Under the pieces are notes generated by a model that worked only from the letters and a program-made list of their open reading frames with translations, did not search any database and was not told where the DNA came from. The position numbers and the translations under genes were made by a program. Below are positions 8,938-18,904 of a stretch of DNA of 64,000 bases, one piece after another. Source of the stretch: Curvibacter gracilis ATCC BAA-807 (GTDB taxonomy: Bacteria; Pseudomonadota; Gammaproteobacteria; Burkholderiales; Burkholderiaceae_C); NCBI RefSeq assembly GCF_000518645.1, contig NZ_JADZ01000004.1:367926-431925 (forward strand). The letters are read 5' to 3'. The stretch's first letter is position 1; each line of letters opens with the position of its first letter.

Positions 8938-9057
8938 GTGGTTTGTATTAATTGAAATAAGAGTTGAGTGAATCGATGATTGGCATGGTCGTTGCATCCA
9001 ACGGTGCATCTTCACCCCTTCATCCACCCCCGGGCCTTGCCCGTCTAGGAGCTTTCC

Positions 9058-9822
9058 ATGTCACTTGCCTCACCTCTTCGCCGTGCTGCCCTGATCTTGT
9101 GCGCTGCCTGTGTCACTTCGGGTGCATGGGCCCAGGGCGGTGCATCCAGCTACAACGTGGGGGCCACGGCCACCGGCATTCCGTTCACCTTTCTGGACGT
9201 CAAGAGCAACTCCATCCAGGGCATGATGGTGGACACCGTGACGGCGGTGGGCAAGGCCGGTGGCTTCAGCGTCAACGTGCAGCAGACCGTGTTTTCGGCC
9301 CTGATCCCATCGCTCACTTCGAACAAGATCGACATCATCTCGGCCGCCATGCTCAAGACGGCGGCACGCCAGCAGGTGGTCGACTTCAGCGACCCGGTCT
9401 ATTCCTATGGCGAGGGTCTGCTGGTCAAGGCCGACGACGCCAAGCCCTACACCTCACTCGATGAACTCAAGGGCGAGATCGTGGGGGCCCAGGTGGGCAC
9501 GGTGTTCCTGGACATGCTCAACAAGAAGGGCATCTTCAAGGAGGTGCGCAGCTACGACTCGGTGGCCGACCTGGCGCGCGACCTGGCCTTGGGCCGCATC
9601 AAGGCGGCGCTGGCCGACCAGCCCATCATGGCCTACCAGATCCGGCAGAACACCTTCCAGGGGGTGCGCCTGGTCGATAGCTACAAGCCCGTCAATGTGG
9701 GCGATGTCTGCCTGGTGGTGCGCAAGGGCGATACCGAGACCCTGGCCCGGCTCAACAAGGCCATTTCCGCCATCAAGGCCGATGGCACCCTGGCCAAGAT
9801 CGTGCAGAAGTGGGGCATCTGA
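9058..9822 (+). CDS. Amino-acid ABC transporter, periplasmic binding protein
   Basis: A 254-residue periplasmic solute-binding protein of family 3 (PF00497). A signal peptide covers residues 1-25 (ending AWAQG). The two-lobed domain shows the usual landmarks: PFTFLDVKSN near the start, IDIISAAMLKTAARQQVVDFSDPV, the GAQVGTVF loop and a final LNKAISAIKADGTLAKIVQKWGI. AGGAG lies 7 nt before the ATG. It is the first gene of a four-gene operon (binding protein, permease, ATPase, FAD oxidoreductase), divergent from IclR. The ligand is a polar amino acid, an opine or an amine; the oxidoreductase at the end suggests the ligand is oxidised after import. Confidence 0.92.
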   Translation: MSLASPLRRAALILCAACVTSGAWAQGGASSYNVGATATGIPFTFLDVKSNSIQGMMVDTVTAVGKAGGFSVNVQQTVFSALIPSLTSNKIDIISAAMLKTAARQQVVDFSDPVYSYGEGLLVKADDAKPYTSLDELKGEIVGAQVGTVFLDMLNKKGIFKEVRSYDSVADLARDLALGRIKAALADQPIMAYQIRQNTFQGVRLVDSYKPVNVGDVCLVVRKGDTETLARLNKAISAIKADGTLAKIVQKWGI

Positions 9823-9852
9823 GGCCTGCGCGCCCCGATCTGAAAGCGCTTC

Positions 9853-10524
9853 ATGAGTGCATCCCAGTTCATCGAACATGCGCGTGAGTTCCTGCCCATC
9901 CTGTTGCAGGGGGCGGTGGTCACGGTCGAGGTCACGCTGTTGTCCTTTGTCTTCAGCACCGTGCTGGGCCTGGTGCTGGCGCTGACCCGGTTGTCACCGA
10001 TCCGCGCCCTGGCCTGGGGCGGGGGAGCGGTGATCAACCTGATCCGCGGCCTGCCCATCATCGTGCAGCTGTTCTACATCTACTTTGTGCTGCCCGACAT
10101 CGGCATCCAGCTCACGGCCTTCCAGGCCGGCGTGATCGGCCTGGGCATCGCCTATTCGCCCTACCAGGCGGAGAACTTCCGGGCCGGCATCGAGGCGGTC
10201 GACCCCGGCCAGCGCGAGGCCGCCCTGGCCATGGGCATGGGGCCGGCGCTGATCATGCGCCGGGTGATCCTGCCGCAGGCCTTTCGCATTGCGCTGCCGC
10301 CCTACGGCAACACGCTGGTGATGATGCTCAAGGACTCGTCGCTGGTGTCCACCATCACCGTGGCCGAAATGACCCGGGCCGGGCAGCTGATTGCCTCGTC
10401 CACCTTCCAGAACATGACGGTCTACACCCTGGTGGCCCTGTTGTACCTGGTGCTGAGCCTGCCCCTGGTGGCCGGCCTGAAGAAACTGGAAAGCCACCTT
10501 CGCAAGGGAGCCCGCAGGCCATGA
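9853..10524 (+). CDS. Amino-acid ABC transporter permease
   Basis: A 223-residue inner-membrane permease of the HisM/GlnP type. Five hydrophobic helices are visible, with the pattern [19 protein letters not shown] typical of polar amino-acid permeases. The EAA loop ([25 protein letters not shown], about residues 118-142) docks the ATPase. Only one permease is present, so it would act as a homodimer. It lies 30 bp after the binding-protein gene and overlaps the ATPase gene by 4 bp (ATGA). Confidence 0.92.
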   Translation: MSASQFIEHAREFLPILLQGAVVTVEVTLLSFVFSTVLGLVLALTRLSPIRALAWGGGAVINLIRGLPIIVQLFYIYFVLPDIGIQLTAFQAGVIGLGIAYSPYQAENFRAGIEAVDPGQREAALAMGMGPALIMRRVILPQAFRIALPPYGNTLVMMLKDSSLVSTITVAEMTRAGQLIASSTFQNMTVYTLVALLYLVLSLPLVAGLKKLESHLRKGARRP

Positions 10525-11279
10525 TCGAGATTCGCGACTTGCACAAGCGCTACGGCGCCCACGAGGTGCTCAAGGGCGTCAGCCTGAACGTGGAGGCCGG
10601 CCAGGTGGTGTGCCTGATCGGGCCCTCGGGCTCGGGCAAATCCACCGTGCTGCGTTGCATCAACGGGCTGGAGACCTACGAGGGCGGCGAAATCCGTGCC
10701 TTTGGCCAGCCGGTGGATGTGCGCAGCCCGGCCATCCGCCAGTTGCGCTGCCGCATGGGCATGGTGTTCCAGCGCTTCAACCTGTTTGCCCACCGCAGCG
10801 TGCTGGACAACGTGATGGAAGGCCCCGTGCATGTGCTGGGCCAGGCCCGCGGCCCGGCCCGCGCGCTGGCCCTGGATCTGCTCGACAAGGTGGGCCTGGT
10901 GGACAAGGCCCAGGCCTACCCGGCCCAGCTCTCCGGCGGGCAGCAGCAGCGGGTGGCGATTGCCCGCGCGCTGGCCATGAAGCCCGAAGCCATGTTGTTT
11001 GACGAGCCCACCTCGGCCCTCGACCCCGAGCTGGTGGGCGATGTGCTGGAGGTGATGCGTGCCCTGGCCCGTGAAGGCATGACCATGATCGTGGTCACCC
11101 ACGAAATGGGCTTTGCCCGCGAGGTGGCCGACCGCGTGTGCTTTCTGCACAGCGGCACCATCGTTGAAGAGGGCAGCTCGGCCCAGGTGCTGGGCGCACC
11201 GCGCCACGCGCGCACCCAGGATTTTCTGCGCCGGGTGCTGCACCAGCCTGCCCAGGCCACGTTGGAGCCCACCCCATGA
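10521..11279 (+). CDS. Amino-acid ABC transporter ATP-binding protein (GlnQ-like)
   Basis: A 252-residue ATPase of the GlnQ/HisP family. Walker A is GPSGSGKST (residues 34-42), the signature is LSGGQQQR, Walker B is [13 protein letters not shown] and the switch His lies in VTHEMGFA. It energises the transporter formed with the two preceding genes. It is linked by 4-bp overlaps to the permease before it and the oxidoreductase after it, so all four products are translationally coupled. Confidence 0.93.
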   Translation: MIEIRDLHKRYGAHEVLKGVSLNVEAGQVVCLIGPSGSGKSTVLRCINGLETYEGGEIRAFGQPVDVRSPAIRQLRCRMGMVFQRFNLFAHRSVLDNVMEGPVHVLGQARGPARALALDLLDKVGLVDKAQAYPAQLSGGQQQRVAIARALAMKPEAMLFDEPTSALDPELVGDVLEVMRALAREGMTMIVVTHEMGFAREVADRVCFLHSGTIVEEGSSAQVLGAPRHARTQDFLRRVLHQPAQATLEPTP

Positions 11280-12604
11280 ACCCACGGTATTCCGAAGCCA
11301 TGCCGCCCTCGCTGTGGGCGGCCACGGCCCCACCGGCCACCGCCACGCCGGCGCTGGCCGAGTCGATCAGCACAGATGTGCTCGTGATCGGCGCCGGCTA
11401 CACGGGCCTGTCCACCGCCTTGCACCTGGCCCAGGCGGGCACGCGGGTGGTGGTGCTGGAGGCCCGCGAGCCGGGCTGGGGCGCCTCAGGGCGCAACGGC
11501 GGGCAGGTCAACCCCACCCTCAAGCACGACCCCGACGAACTCAGGGCCTTGCTGGGGCCCGAGCGGGCCGAGGCGCTGATCGAGGTGGTGTCCGGCTCGG
11601 CCGATCTGGTGTTCGAGCTGATCCGTAAACATGGCATCGCCTGTGATCCGGTGCGCGCCGGCTGGCTGCAGCTTTCTTACGACGAGAAACTGTTGGCCGG
11701 CCTGCAGGCCCGTTCGCGCCAATGGGCCGTGCGGGGTGTGCCGGTCGAGTGGCTGGACCGGGCCGCGGTGGCGCGCCGCGTGGGCACCGAGGCCTTTGCC
11801 GGGGGCTGGCTCGATGGCCGTGCCGGTGGGGTGCAGCCGCTGGCCTATGCACGAGGCCTTTTGCAGGCCGCCCAGTTGCTGGGCGTGCAGGTGCACGGGC
11901 ACAGCCCGGTGAGCGCCTTGCAGCGTGTGGGGGGGCATTGGGTGGCCACCGGCCCGGGGGGCTGTACGGTGCGCGCCGACCGCGTGGTGATCGCCACCAA
12001 TGGCTACACCGATGGACTCTGGCCGGGCTTGCGCCAGACCGTGCTGGCGGCCAACAGCTTCATGGTGGCCACGCGCCCGCTGCAGGGTGACGCGGCCGCT
12101 GCCATCCTGCCGGGGGGCGAGACGGCCTCCACCTCGCAGCGCTTGCTGTTGTACTTCCGCAAAGACGCCCAGGGGCGGTTGCTGATGGGCGGGCGCGGCC
12201 ATTTCAGCGACCCGGTCGGTGCGCCCGATTTTGTCCACCTTGAGCGTTCGCTGGCCTTGTTGTTTCCGGGCCTGGGGCCCTTGCAGTACGAGTACCGCTG
12301 GGCCGGTCGCATCGCCATCACGCGCGACTTCATGCCTCATGTGCACGAGCCCGCACCCGGCGTGACCCTGGCGCTGGGCTGCAATGGGCGCGGCATTGCC
12401 CTGTGCACCAGCCTGGGCCAGCAGATCGCCCGGCGTCTGACGGCCGGCGATCTGGCGGGAGGGGCACCGTTTCCTTACCCCGTCACCCGCATGCGGCGCA
12501 TCCCCTTGCACGGGCTGCAGCGCTTCTACATCGCGGCGGGCGTGGCCTGGTACTCGCTGCTGGATCAGCTGGAGGCCAGCAAGAGCCGCCTCGCTGGAGG
12601 CTGA
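11276..12604 (+). CDS. FAD-dependent amine/amino-acid oxidoreductase (OrdL/PuuB-like)
   Basis: A 442-residue DAO-family flavoenzyme. The dinucleotide-binding motif [16 protein letters not shown] is at about residues 39-54, followed by the family's [11 protein letters not shown] segment that lies near the flavin. A later [10 protein letters not shown] and a C-terminal [14 protein letters not shown] segment are characteristic of gamma-glutamylputrescine oxidase-like proteins. The gene overlaps the ABC ATPase by 4 bp, which implies that it oxidises the imported compound, an amine or N-substituted amino acid. Exact substrate unknown. Confidence 0.88.
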   Translation: MNPRYSEAMPPSLWAATAPPATATPALAESISTDVLVIGAGYTGLSTALHLAQAGTRVVVLEAREPGWGASGRNGGQVNPTLKHDPDELRALLGPERAEALIEVVSGSADLVFELIRKHGIACDPVRAGWLQLSYDEKLLAGLQARSRQWAVRGVPVEWLDRAAVARRVGTEAFAGGWLDGRAGGVQPLAYARGLLQAAQLLGVQVHGHSPVSALQRVGGHWVATGPGGCTVRADRVVIATNGYTDGLWPGLRQTVLAANSFMVATRPLQGDAAAAILPGGETASTSQRLLLYFRKDAQGRLLMGGRGHFSDPVGAPDFVHLERSLALLFPGLGPLQYEYRWAGRIAITRDFMPHVHEPAPGVTLALGCNGRGIALCTSLGQQIARRLTAGDLAGGAPFPYPVTRMRRIPLHGLQRFYIAAGVAWYSLLDQLEASKSRLAGG

Positions 12605-12622
12605 TCGGGCCCCTGCGCCGAC

Positions 12623-13084
12623 TCAGTTCATGAACACGGTGTCGCCACTGGCCTGCGGCGGCACCTTGATGGCGATCGCCTTGAAGCGGCCGCTGCTGGC
12701 CACGGTGCCGGCATGGGCCGTGCCCTTGGGGATGACCAGCAGCATGCCGGGCTTGATGTCCACCAGGCGGTCGCCCAGCCAGGCGGTGCCTGTGCCCTCG
12801 ACGATGTACTGGATCTCGTCCGACTTGGCGTGATAGTGCTTGCCCACGTTGCCGGTCTGCACGGCCAGCGTGGCCTGGTCGGTCACCACCAGGGTCTTGC
12901 TGCGCAAATCGGGGTTGGGCGTGGCGGGCAGGTCGGCATCGGTCAGGGCTGCGATGTCGATGGCGGCCGGGGCCAGCGGCACGGTCTGGGCGTGTGCGTC
13001 GCGCAGCAGCTCGGTGGCCCAGGGGCCGGCCAGCAGGCCGGCGGCAAAGGCCAGGGCGATGGGGGCAGTGGTCTTCAGTCGCAT
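12623..13084 (-). CDS. Exported cupin-domain protein
   Basis: A 153-residue single-cupin protein. The start at 13084 is favoured because it opens directly into a signal peptide (about residues 1-33, ending in AHAQ) and has GGAG about 10 nt upstream; the frame extends to 13126. The cupin motif 1 is GKHYHAKSDEIQYIVEG, with HxH and the acidic residue that usually bind a metal, and motif 2 is PKGTAHAG. It would sit in the periplasm. Cupins of this kind may be enzymes or ligand-binding proteins, and nothing here decides. It converges on the FAD oxidoreductase with an 18-bp gap. Confidence 0.75.
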   Translation of the reverse strand: MRLKTTAPIALAFAAGLLAGPWATELLRDAHAQTVPLAPAAIDIAALTDADLPATPNPDLRSKTLVVTDQATLAVQTGNVGKHYHAKSDEIQYIVEGTGTAWLGDRLVDIKPGMLLVIPKGTAHAGTVASSGRFKAIAIKVPPQASGDTVFMN

Positions 13085-13183
13085 CAGTTCAGTCTCCGCA
13101 GTATTGGATGAAGGGGCTGGCCGCACTGACCAGCGGTGTGGATGCAGTGTGCCTCAAGCCGGGGCGTTTGGTTGGGGCGCCCT

Positions 13184-13451
13184 AGGGCCTGTTAACACTG
13201 ATTTCGCCGGATGCGTTGGAGATCCAAAAGGCCTAGCGCAAGGCGCCAACCGCAGCTGGGTCGGTGACCCAGCGAGGATTGGCAACGCCGCGATCGGCCT
13301 TTTGGGCTCCAACCCGAAGGGAAGCCGGCTGGCCAAGCGCCACTCGGCGTTGCGTGTCTTGCCCAGACGCCCGGTCTGGGCTGCGACACGCGCCTTGATT
13401 GGCGCTTGGCCAGCAGGCTTCGCACCGGCGAAATCAGTGTTAACAGGCCCT
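13184..13451. mobile_element. MITE-like element with 27-bp perfect terminal inverted repeats
   Basis: A 268-bp non-coding element bounded by perfect 27-bp inverted repeats (outer end AGGGCCTGTTAACACTGATT, inner end TTCGCCGG). Inside are further complementary pairs: CCAAAAGGCC (13224-13233) with GGCCTTTTGG (about 13296-13305), TGGGTC with GACCCA around 13257-13270, and CTGGCCAAGCGCCA (about 13329) with TGGCGCTTGGCCAG (about 13400). The whole unit can therefore fold into several hairpins. No transposase is encoded, so it would need one in trans. I see no convincing target-site duplication: flanks are CCT on the left and CGC on the right. The right end supplies the stop codon of the LysR gene. 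Confidence 0.8.
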
Positions 13452-14357
13452 CGCCGGGGTCGACAGCGTCTGTTGCAGCAGCGCCGGCAGCATGCCCAGC
13501 ATGCGCTGCACCGCCTGGCCGGGCGGGTGGTTGGGGCTGTGGTAGCTGTACAGCGACATGGGGGGCAGCTCGTGCAGCTCCAGCGCCACCATGGTGCGCG
13601 GGTCCAGGTGCTGGGCCGTCAGAAAATCAACCACTGTCCAGCCCATGCCCCGGCGCACCAGCTCCAGCGCCAACTGCGAGGTCTGCACCTGGATGCCGCC
13701 ACTGTCCACCACGCCCAGGCGTTGCGCCAGCTCGTCGATGGCCTGACGCATCGGGTCGTTGCCCACCAGGCGGATCACGGGAACCTGGGCCAGCCGGCCA
13801 TAGGCCAGCGGCGGGCTGCCGCGCAGCGACCAGGTCCACAGCTCGCGCGTGACGGCCAGGAACAGGCGCCCGCTCACCAGCAGCTCGCTGTGCAGTTGTG
13901 GGTGCGGGTGCGGGTAGAAGCCCAGGCAGAAATCCACGCTGTGCGTGAGCAGGGCCGGGGCCATCTGGTCCTGGTTCAGGGTGCGCACCTCGATGCCCAC
14001 CTGGGGGTGGCGACCGGCATGGGCCTGCAGCAGGCTGGGCAGAAAGTTGTGGCTGATCGAGGGGATGGCCGCCAGCCGGATCTGCCCGCCTTCGCCGCGC
14101 GCCAGGTTGCGCGCCGTCTGGCGCAGGCCCTCCAGTTGGCGGTGGATGCCGGCCGATTCGGCCGCCAGCACCTGGGCCTCGGGGGTGGGGGTCAGGCCGG
14201 CCGGGCTGCGCGTGAACAGCGCATAGCCCAGTTGCAGCTCGGTGTGGGCCACGGCCTTGCTGACCGCCGAGGGCGTGACACACAGCAGGCGTGCGGCGGC
14301 GCTCATGCTGCCGGTCTGCAGCACGGCCTGGAAAACTTCGAGTTGCCTCAGGTTCAT
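13440..14357 (-). CDS. LysR family transcriptional regulator, 3' end inside a MITE-like repeat
   Basis: A 305-residue LysR regulator. The N-terminal winged HTH is MNLRQLEVFQAVLQTGSMSA...AAARLLCVTPSAVSKAV; the effector-binding domain runs from about residue 90. The start at 14357 gives the canonical family N-terminus. It is divergent from the periplasmic asparaginase gene, with about 190 bp between them, and may control it. The last residues (ARAC) and the TAA stop lie inside the terminal repeat of the element at 13184-13451. The natural C-terminus was therefore probably replaced or trimmed by its insertion. The domain appears otherwise complete, so the protein may still work. Confidence 0.88.
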   Translation of the reverse strand: MNLRQLEVFQAVLQTGSMSAAARLLCVTPSAVSKAVAHTELQLGYALFTRSPAGLTPTPEAQVLAAESAGIHRQLEGLRQTARNLARGEGGQIRLAAIPSISHNFLPSLLQAHAGRHPQVGIEVRTLNQDQMAPALLTHSVDFCLGFYPHPHPQLHSELLVSGRLFLAVTRELWTWSLRGSPPLAYGRLAQVPVIRLVGNDPMRQAIDELAQRLGVVDSGGIQVQTSQLALELVRRGMGWTVVDFLTAQHLDPRTMVALELHELPPMSLYSYHSPNHPPGQAVQRMLGMLPALLQQTLSTPARAC

Positions 14358-14372
14358 GGGGGCCCGGGGTGA

Positions 14373-15626
<1,254 letters not shown>

Positions 15627-15708
15627 TCCTTCGCCTGACGAATGATCTTCAGATCACCTGAGGCGCCCGGGGTGGGACACCCCCACCGGGCCCTGAAGTG
15701 AACCGACG

Positions 15709-15741
15709 CCCGCCCTGGTCACAAGCCTGGGCGGGTTTTTT
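15709..15741 (+). terminator. Rho-independent terminator after asparaginase gene
   Basis: Stem CCCGCCC/GGGCGGG, extended by 2 bp past one mismatch, with a 7-nt loop and followed directly by six T residues. It lies 83 bp after the asparaginase stop and separates it from the FAD oxidoreductase gene. Confidence 0.85.
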
Positions 15742-15821
15742 GCTTCAGGACAGGCACACCCGAGCAGATCCTTGTCGATCATCGCTGCCATTTCAACGAC
15801 CGCTCCACCGAGGGAAGCACT

Positions 15822-17174
15822 GTGACCACCCCCATCCGCACCACCCCGGTGCAACCGTCGCACGAAACCGGCGCCCCGCACATGAATACCCCCGATCCCT
15901 CCGTGCCGCCTCGCCATGTGGCCGTCATCGGCACCGGTGCCGTGGGCTGCGCCACCGCCATCGAGGCGCTGCGCCTGGGGCTGCGCGTGACCCTGGTGGA
16001 GCCCGAGGCAGCCGGTGGCAGCCACGCCACCAGTTATGGCAACGCAGGCTGGTTGTCGTCGCATTCAGTGATCCCGCCGGCCTTGCCGGGCGCCTGGCGC
16101 CGGGTGCCCGGCTGGCTGGCCGACCCGCTGGGGCCCCTGGCGGTGCGCTGGCCCTACCTGCCCAAGGCGCTGCCCTGGCTGCTGCGCTACCTGGCGTCCG
16201 GCTGGACCGAGGCCCGGGTGCAGCGCACGGCCCATGCGCTGCGGGCCCTGCTGGTCGACGCGCCCGCGCTGCACCAGCGCCTGGCCGGCGAGGCCGGCGT
16301 GCCGCAGCTGATCGAGCAGCGTGGCCTGCTGCATGTGTTTCGCTCGCGCGAAGAGTTTGAGGGCGAGGCACTGGCCTGGCGGGTGCGGGCCCGCACCGGC
16401 GTGCAGTGGGTCGAATGGGACGAAGCCACCTTGCGTGAGCGCGAGCCCGATCTGGACCCGCGTTACCGCTTTGCCATCCATGTGCCCGAGGCGGGCCAAT
16501 GCCGCGATCCGGGCCGCTATGTGGCGGCCCTGGCGCGCCATGCCCAATCGCAGGGGGCCGCGCTGTGGCCTGCGCGGGCCACCGGCTTCCGTCTGGAGGG
16601 CGGGCGCCTGCGCGCGGTCCTGACGGAGCAGGGCGAACTGCCGTGCGACGCGGCGGTCATCTGTGCCGGTGCACGCTCGGCCGCCCTGGCCGCGGCGGCC
16701 GGCACGCCGGTGCCGCTGGAGTCCGAGCGCGGCTACCACGTGCAGGTGCTGCAGCCCACCCGCGGCCCGCGCCTGCCCATGATGGCCGCCGACGGCAAGC
16801 TCATCGTCCACTGGATGGAGGGCGGCCTGCGAGCCGCCGGCCAGGTCGAAATCGCGGGTCTGCACGCGGCGGCCGATTGGCGCCGCGCCGACATCCTGTA
16901 CCGGCACCTGCGCAGCATGTTCGAAGGCCTGGCCCCCAGCCCCGAGCCCGATGCCGTGCAACGCTGGCTCGGCCACCGCCCCAGCACCCCCGACGGCCTG
17001 CCCTGTATCGGCCCCTCGGCCGACTCACCCGATGTGGTGCTGGCCTTCGGCCATGGCCACGTGGGCCTGGGCGGCTCGGCCCGCACCGGCCAGTGGGCAG
17101 CCCGGCTGGCAGCCGGGCTGCCCGTGCAGCAGGATCTGGCGGCTTTCAGCCCCTTGCGTTTTCAGCGGCGCTGA
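15822..17174 (+). CDS. FAD-dependent oxidoreductase, DadA-like
   Basis: A 450-residue DAO-family protein. The flavin motif VIGTGAVGCATAIEALRLG lies at about residues 33-51, and SYGNAGWLS follows as in D-amino-acid dehydrogenases (DadA). C-terminal GHRPSTPDGLPCIGPS...AFGHGHVGLGGSARTG is the second conserved FAD segment of that group. The GTG start at 15822 is favoured by GAGGGAAG just upstream; an ATG at 15882 is the alternative and would give 430 residues beginning just before the flavin motif. It probably oxidises D-amino acids or a related amine, feeding electrons to the membrane. It follows the asparaginase gene after a terminator. Confidence 0.85.
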   Translation: MTTPIRTTPVQPSHETGAPHMNTPDPSVPPRHVAVIGTGAVGCATAIEALRLGLRVTLVEPEAAGGSHATSYGNAGWLSSHSVIPPALPGAWRRVPGWLADPLGPLAVRWPYLPKALPWLLRYLASGWTEARVQRTAHALRALLVDAPALHQRLAGEAGVPQLIEQRGLLHVFRSREEFEGEALAWRVRARTGVQWVEWDEATLREREPDLDPRYRFAIHVPEAGQCRDPGRYVAALARHAQSQGAALWPARATGFRLEGGRLRAVLTEQGELPCDAAVICAGARSAALAAAAGTPVPLESERGYHVQVLQPTRGPRLPMMAADGKLIVHWMEGGLRAAGQVEIAGLHAAADWRRADILYRHLRSMFEGLAPSPEPDAVQRWLGHRPSTPDGLPCIGPSADSPDVVLAFGHGHVGLGGSARTGQWAARLAAGLPVQQDLAAFSPLRFQRR

Positions 17175-17308
17175 ACTGGCGCAGCCGCGACCCGGTGATG
17201 GCGGGCGGTAAGGATGCAGGCAGAGCCCGCGCCTGAGCTGGCAGGCATCTGTGATTCGGCGCGCTGGGCCACAGCGCTGGCACCAGGGCGCGCAAACTGC
17301 GGTGTCTT

Positions 17309-17346
17309 AAAAAAAGACGCCCGCCACACCTCGCAGCGTGACGGGC
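17309..17346 (-). terminator. Rho-independent terminator for the minus-strand SphA-like gene
   Basis: On the minus strand a 9-bp stem (GCCCGTCAC/GTGGCGGGC, one G-U pair) is followed within 3 nt by seven T residues (the A run at 17309-17315). It lies about 90 bp downstream of the gene ending at 17438. The remaining bases between 17175 and 17437 show nothing else. Confidence 0.8.
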
Positions 17347-17437
17347 AAGGAGGATGGATTCCTCGGAGAAACGCAGCTGCCGGCGGGCTGGTGGCCGGGG
17401 TGTCTGGGTGTCTGGGTGTGGGCGGGCGGGCGAGCGA

Positions 17438-18328
17438 TCAGAACGGGATGGCCGTCTTGATCCAGAAGGCCTTGCCTTCGGTGCCATTGCGCACGGCGCT
17501 CTCGGCCTGGAACTTGGCCGTGATGAACCAACCCTTGCCGTTGTCGTAGCGCAGCGAGGGGCCCAATGCAAAGCCACTGCTGCGGCTGTTGGCCACCACC
17601 GCGCCGGCCTGGGTGTCGCTGCTCCATTGGCGGCGCACGTAGCCGCCAACGCCCAGGGTCCAGCCGTTGCCCAGGCCGTAGCCTGTCGCGAAATCCACGA
17701 AGACCTCGTCACCTGAGCGGTACTGGGTGTCCTTGTTTTTCTGGTTCAGGTTGAAGGTGATCTTGAAGTCGCCATTGAAACCCCTGGACTGCAGGTAGGT
17801 CAGCCCGAACAGGGGTTGCAGCGAGGCATAGTTGCGCCCGATGTTGGCCAGGTCTGTCTTGTCGTAGCCGCCTGTTGGCAGCACCAGATCCAGGCCGGTG
17901 GCCGTGTGAAGGGCCTCTGAATGGTGGTGCGCGATGCCGACGCCGACCGTGATGTCGCCCACCCCCGTCTTGTGCTGGCTGGCACCGGCGGCCGATACCT
18001 TCAGGTCCACCACGGGGATGATGGTGTGAAACACCAGATTGCCGCCCCACACCGGCTGCGGTGTGGACCAGACGACCCGGGTGGCGACCACTGCCGCATT
18101 GACCTTGAAGCCGGGCACCGGCACCTGTTGGCCCAGGCCATCCTTCAGTTTGTCGGCCACGTAGAGGTTGTCGTAATTCAACACATACAGGCCCGGTGGT
18201 GGCACGGCGCCCACCATGAAGTTTTCCACCCCGGAAGGGTAGGTGGAGCCACCACCCTCGGTGGCCAGGGCGTGGCCGGACCAGCCCACCAGGGCCGCGG
18301 CGGCGAAAGGGAACAATCTGTTTTTCAA
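17438..18328 (-). CDS. SphA/MetA-like outer-membrane protein (phenol-degradation family)
   Basis: A 296-residue beta-rich protein with a signal peptide (residues 1-22, ...GHALA). The body, with NFMVGAVPPPGLYVLNYDNLYVADKLKD near the start and repeated amphipathic strands, matches the COG4313 family (SphA/MetA, found in meta-cleavage pathways for aromatic compounds). The terminal Phe fits outer-membrane insertion. The family is thought to help uptake of aromatic or hydrophobic substrates; the precise role is not proven. Its neighbour on the upstream side is the AraC regulator of the aldoxime/nitrile cluster, so it may be that cluster's outer-membrane entry route (inference). Confidence 0.8.
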   Translation of the reverse strand: MKNRLFPFAAAALVGWSGHALATEGGGSTYPSGVENFMVGAVPPPGLYVLNYDNLYVADKLKDGLGQQVPVPGFKVNAAVVATRVVWSTPQPVWGGNLVFHTIIPVVDLKVSAAGASQHKTGVGDITVGVGIAHHHSEALHTATGLDLVLPTGGYDKTDLANIGRNYASLQPLFGLTYLQSRGFNGDFKITFNLNQKNKDTQYRSGDEVFVDFATGYGLGNGWTLGVGGYVRRQWSSDTQAGAVVANSRSSGFALGPSLRYDNGKGWFITAKFQAESAVRNGTEGKAFWIKTAIPF

Positions 18329-18904
18329 GTCAACTCCTGTGGGTTCTCGGTTGTGTCAAACACCCAGCCGTCGCGAGCTGTGAGGCGTCTGCGCTGCGGC
18401 TGGTGTGTCCCTGCCAGCGCCTGCCTGTCTGCAGTGCTGGTGGCCTGGCCCGGTCAATGGGCCGGGCTCACCGTGATGGGGCCGCCACGAAGGCCTGGTC
18501 AGGGGCTGCCAGCGGGGGGCTGGCAGCTGTTGAAAATTGTGGAATCGACTGCGCTTTCCGGCTTGTCCTGCTCCGACCTGCGAATGTTCCGGAAATGTCG
18601 GACTTGCCTCGATCCCGTATCCGGCTGTTCTGGAATCGACTTCGGTCAAAACCGGCCCTCTCAGCGGCGCGATGGGGCCGGGCGGTCTGCGGAGATTGGC
18701 CGTGAATCGTGGCGGAGCGACGAGCCCCCTCTGGGCGCCAGGTCGTGGAAGATCGATCGCCCGGTGGCCTGGCTGTCAGTGTCGGGGTGGGGGCAAGAAA
18801 ACCCAGCCTTGGCCAGTGATGAGCCGGGGCGTTGTGGCGGCGGGCGCCATGTCAGGCGGTGTGCCTGCCTGAATGGCAGAGGCACCGCGCAGCGGGCCGA
18901 GGAC
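18329..18904. promoter_or_regulatory. Intergenic region between AraC regulator and SphA-like gene
   Basis: About 575 bp with no convincing gene; the open frames crossing it show no family signal. It should contain the promoter of the SphA-like gene. The 11-mer TGGAATCGACT occurs twice as a direct repeat, at 18540-18550 and 18631-18641. Direct repeats are the usual arrangement of AraC-family sites, but assignment to the adjacent regulator is inference. Confidence 0.35.

Noticed and set aside
13184..13451. A complete insertion sequence
   Set aside because: Only 268 bp, no transposase frame; non-autonomous element at most.
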